A DNA stretch of 64,000 nucleotides from Auanema rhodensis (Eukaryota; Nematoda; Chromadorea; Rhabditida; Rhabditidae), in NCBI GenBank assembly GCA_964057225.1, contig OZ059900.1, positions 20,785,638 through 20,849,637 of the forward strand, in the 5' to 3' direction. The translations under genes and the position numbers were made by a program. Positions 63,501-64,000 of this stretch are shown piece after piece (position 1 is the stretch's first letter; each line of letters opens with the position of its first letter). The notes below the pieces were generated by a model. The model saw only the letters and a list, made by a program, of their open reading frames with translations. It was not told the DNA's origin and made no database searches.

Positions 63501-64000
63501 CAAAACCTTGTTTACAGCGAAATTTCCAAAAACTGGTTTTCCAGCATAATAAAATATTTCTCATGGGAAATACTGTGTTTTTGTACTTTTCTAGTGTTCA
63601 GCATGTAAAATACTTCATTTTAGTATGTAACACGCTGAAATTCGTTGCATTTGACGACTCATATGAACAAAAATCGATTTAATCAATATTAGCCATAAGG
63701 GGCGTGCCCTCAGAATATGCTAATTTCCTAAATTTTCTAACCCCTGTTTTTTTGTCGTGAAAGTGGAACTAGACGTTGTACGAACAATTTTGAGCTAGGT
63801 TTCATTGACATTGCATGAGTTTGAACACATGAAATCGTAAGTCATAACCTTGTTTACAGCGAAATTTCCAAAAACTGGTTTTCCAGCATAATAAAATATT
63901 TCTCATGGGAAATACTGTGTTTTTGTATTTTTCTAGTGTTCAGCATGTAAAATACTTCATTTTAGTTTGTAACACGCTGAAATTCGTTGCATTTGACGAC
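60512..64000 (-). repeat. 12-monomer higher-order unit, copy 2 (cut by window end)
   Basis: These 3,489 bp repeat 56412-59900 in the same order and with the same indels. The near-identity over about 3.8 kb, counting the shared stretch from 60208, implies the most recent amplification in the window. It may continue as further units beyond the right edge. Confidence 0.9.
63929..64000 (-). repeat. Partial reverse monomer at window end
   Basis: These 72 bp begin a further reversed monomer with CTAGTGTTCAG, AAATACTTC and the AGTTTGTAAC variant. They match the same stretch 4,100 bp upstream (59829-59900). The array clearly continues beyond the window. Confidence 0.95.

Larger units (their letters stand above)
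22601..64000 (-). repeat. 342-bp satellite array, reverse-oriented half
   Basis: The same satellite continues here as its reverse complement. After a 315-bp truncated copy (22601-22915), 120 complete monomers run from 22916 to 63928, and a 72-bp fragment reaches the window end. The 27-bp shortfall from 120 x 342 is accounted for by nineteen monomers with a 6-T rather than 7-T run, and eight monomers with a GGTTTCC instead of GGTTTTCC near the end of the copy. The short T-run is far more frequent here (20 of 121 copies, counting the truncated one) than in the forward half (2 of 66), so the two halves have partly separate variant pools. No gene, RNA or foreign insertion is visible. The right end is cut by the window. 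Confidence 0.98.

Noticed and set aside
1-64000. Protein-coding genes, given that 342 is divisible by three and frames stay in phase between monomers.
   Set aside because: All six frames of the monomer contain several stops. The longest ATG-initiated reading frame I traced is about 39 codons, the longest stop-free run in the consensus about 63 codons, and each simply recurs once per monomer. No recognisable protein motif appears.
1-64000. CRISPR-like array, because units are regularly spaced and highly conserved.
   Set aside because: The entire 342-bp unit is repeated. There are no short repeats separated by unique spacers and no cas genes.
1-64000. rRNA, tRNA, 5S genes or telomeric repeats embedded in the array.
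   Set aside because: No such sequence is visible in any monomer, and the monomer length sums leave no room for unexplained insertions.
1-64000. Firm assignment to a named satellite family or species (for example a tenebrionid beetle satellite).
   Set aside because: Length and base composition fit, but I cannot confirm identity without a database comparison. A search of the monomer at 343-684 against repeat libraries would decide.
1-64000. A previously undescribed gene system hidden between repeats.
   Set aside because: The whole window is accounted for by 186 complete monomers and partial copies of 49, 315 and 72 bp, with all length differences explained by small indels. The novelty here is structural, not a gene system.

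Overview
The whole 64,000-bp window is one block of tandem satellite DNA. A single AT-rich monomer of 342 bp (about 34% G+C, counted on the copy at 343-684) is repeated from the first base to the last. I see no protein-coding gene, RNA gene, transposon, CRISPR array or unique sequence. Both window ends cut through the array, so the real array is longer. Pure satellite at this scale points to a eukaryotic heterochromatic, pericentromeric or centromeric region. Length and composition fit the ~170/~340-bp satellites common in insects such as tenebrionid beetles, but I cannot name the species from sequence alone.

Layout. Positions 1-22600 hold 66 complete monomers in one orientation (called forward), plus a 49-bp fragment. 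At 22600/22601 the orientation flips. Positions 22601-64000 hold a 315-bp fragment, 120 complete monomers and a final 72-bp fragment, all reversed. The arithmetic closes exactly. The forward half is 21 bp shorter than 66 x 342, explained by two 9-bp deletions and three 1-bp deletions. The reverse half is 27 bp shorter than 120 x 342, explained by nineteen short T-runs and eight copies missing one T.

The orientation switch is the most interesting feature. Monomers on the two sides match in register and in mirror order through private variants (forward monomers 59-66 against reverse monomers 7-0). This describes an aged snap-back inverted duplication of about 2.7-kb arms around a 75-bp loop. 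Both breakpoints fall inside short perfect hairpins of the monomer.

On top of the monomer period there is a mosaic of multi-monomer duplications: 2-, 3-, 4-, 5-, 6-, 10-, 11-, 12-, 23- and about 51-monomer offsets. No one higher-order period runs throughout. The clearest are a near-identical 4,100-bp 12-mer at 56412-64000, an exact-length 2 x 2,052-bp 6-mer at 41375-45478, and a 3 x 1,025-bp 3-mer at 49579-52653. The array appears to evolve by repeated local duplication and exchange. Each monomer also carries conserved short dyads and, in a subclass, a TATA-like sequence; any function for these is inference.
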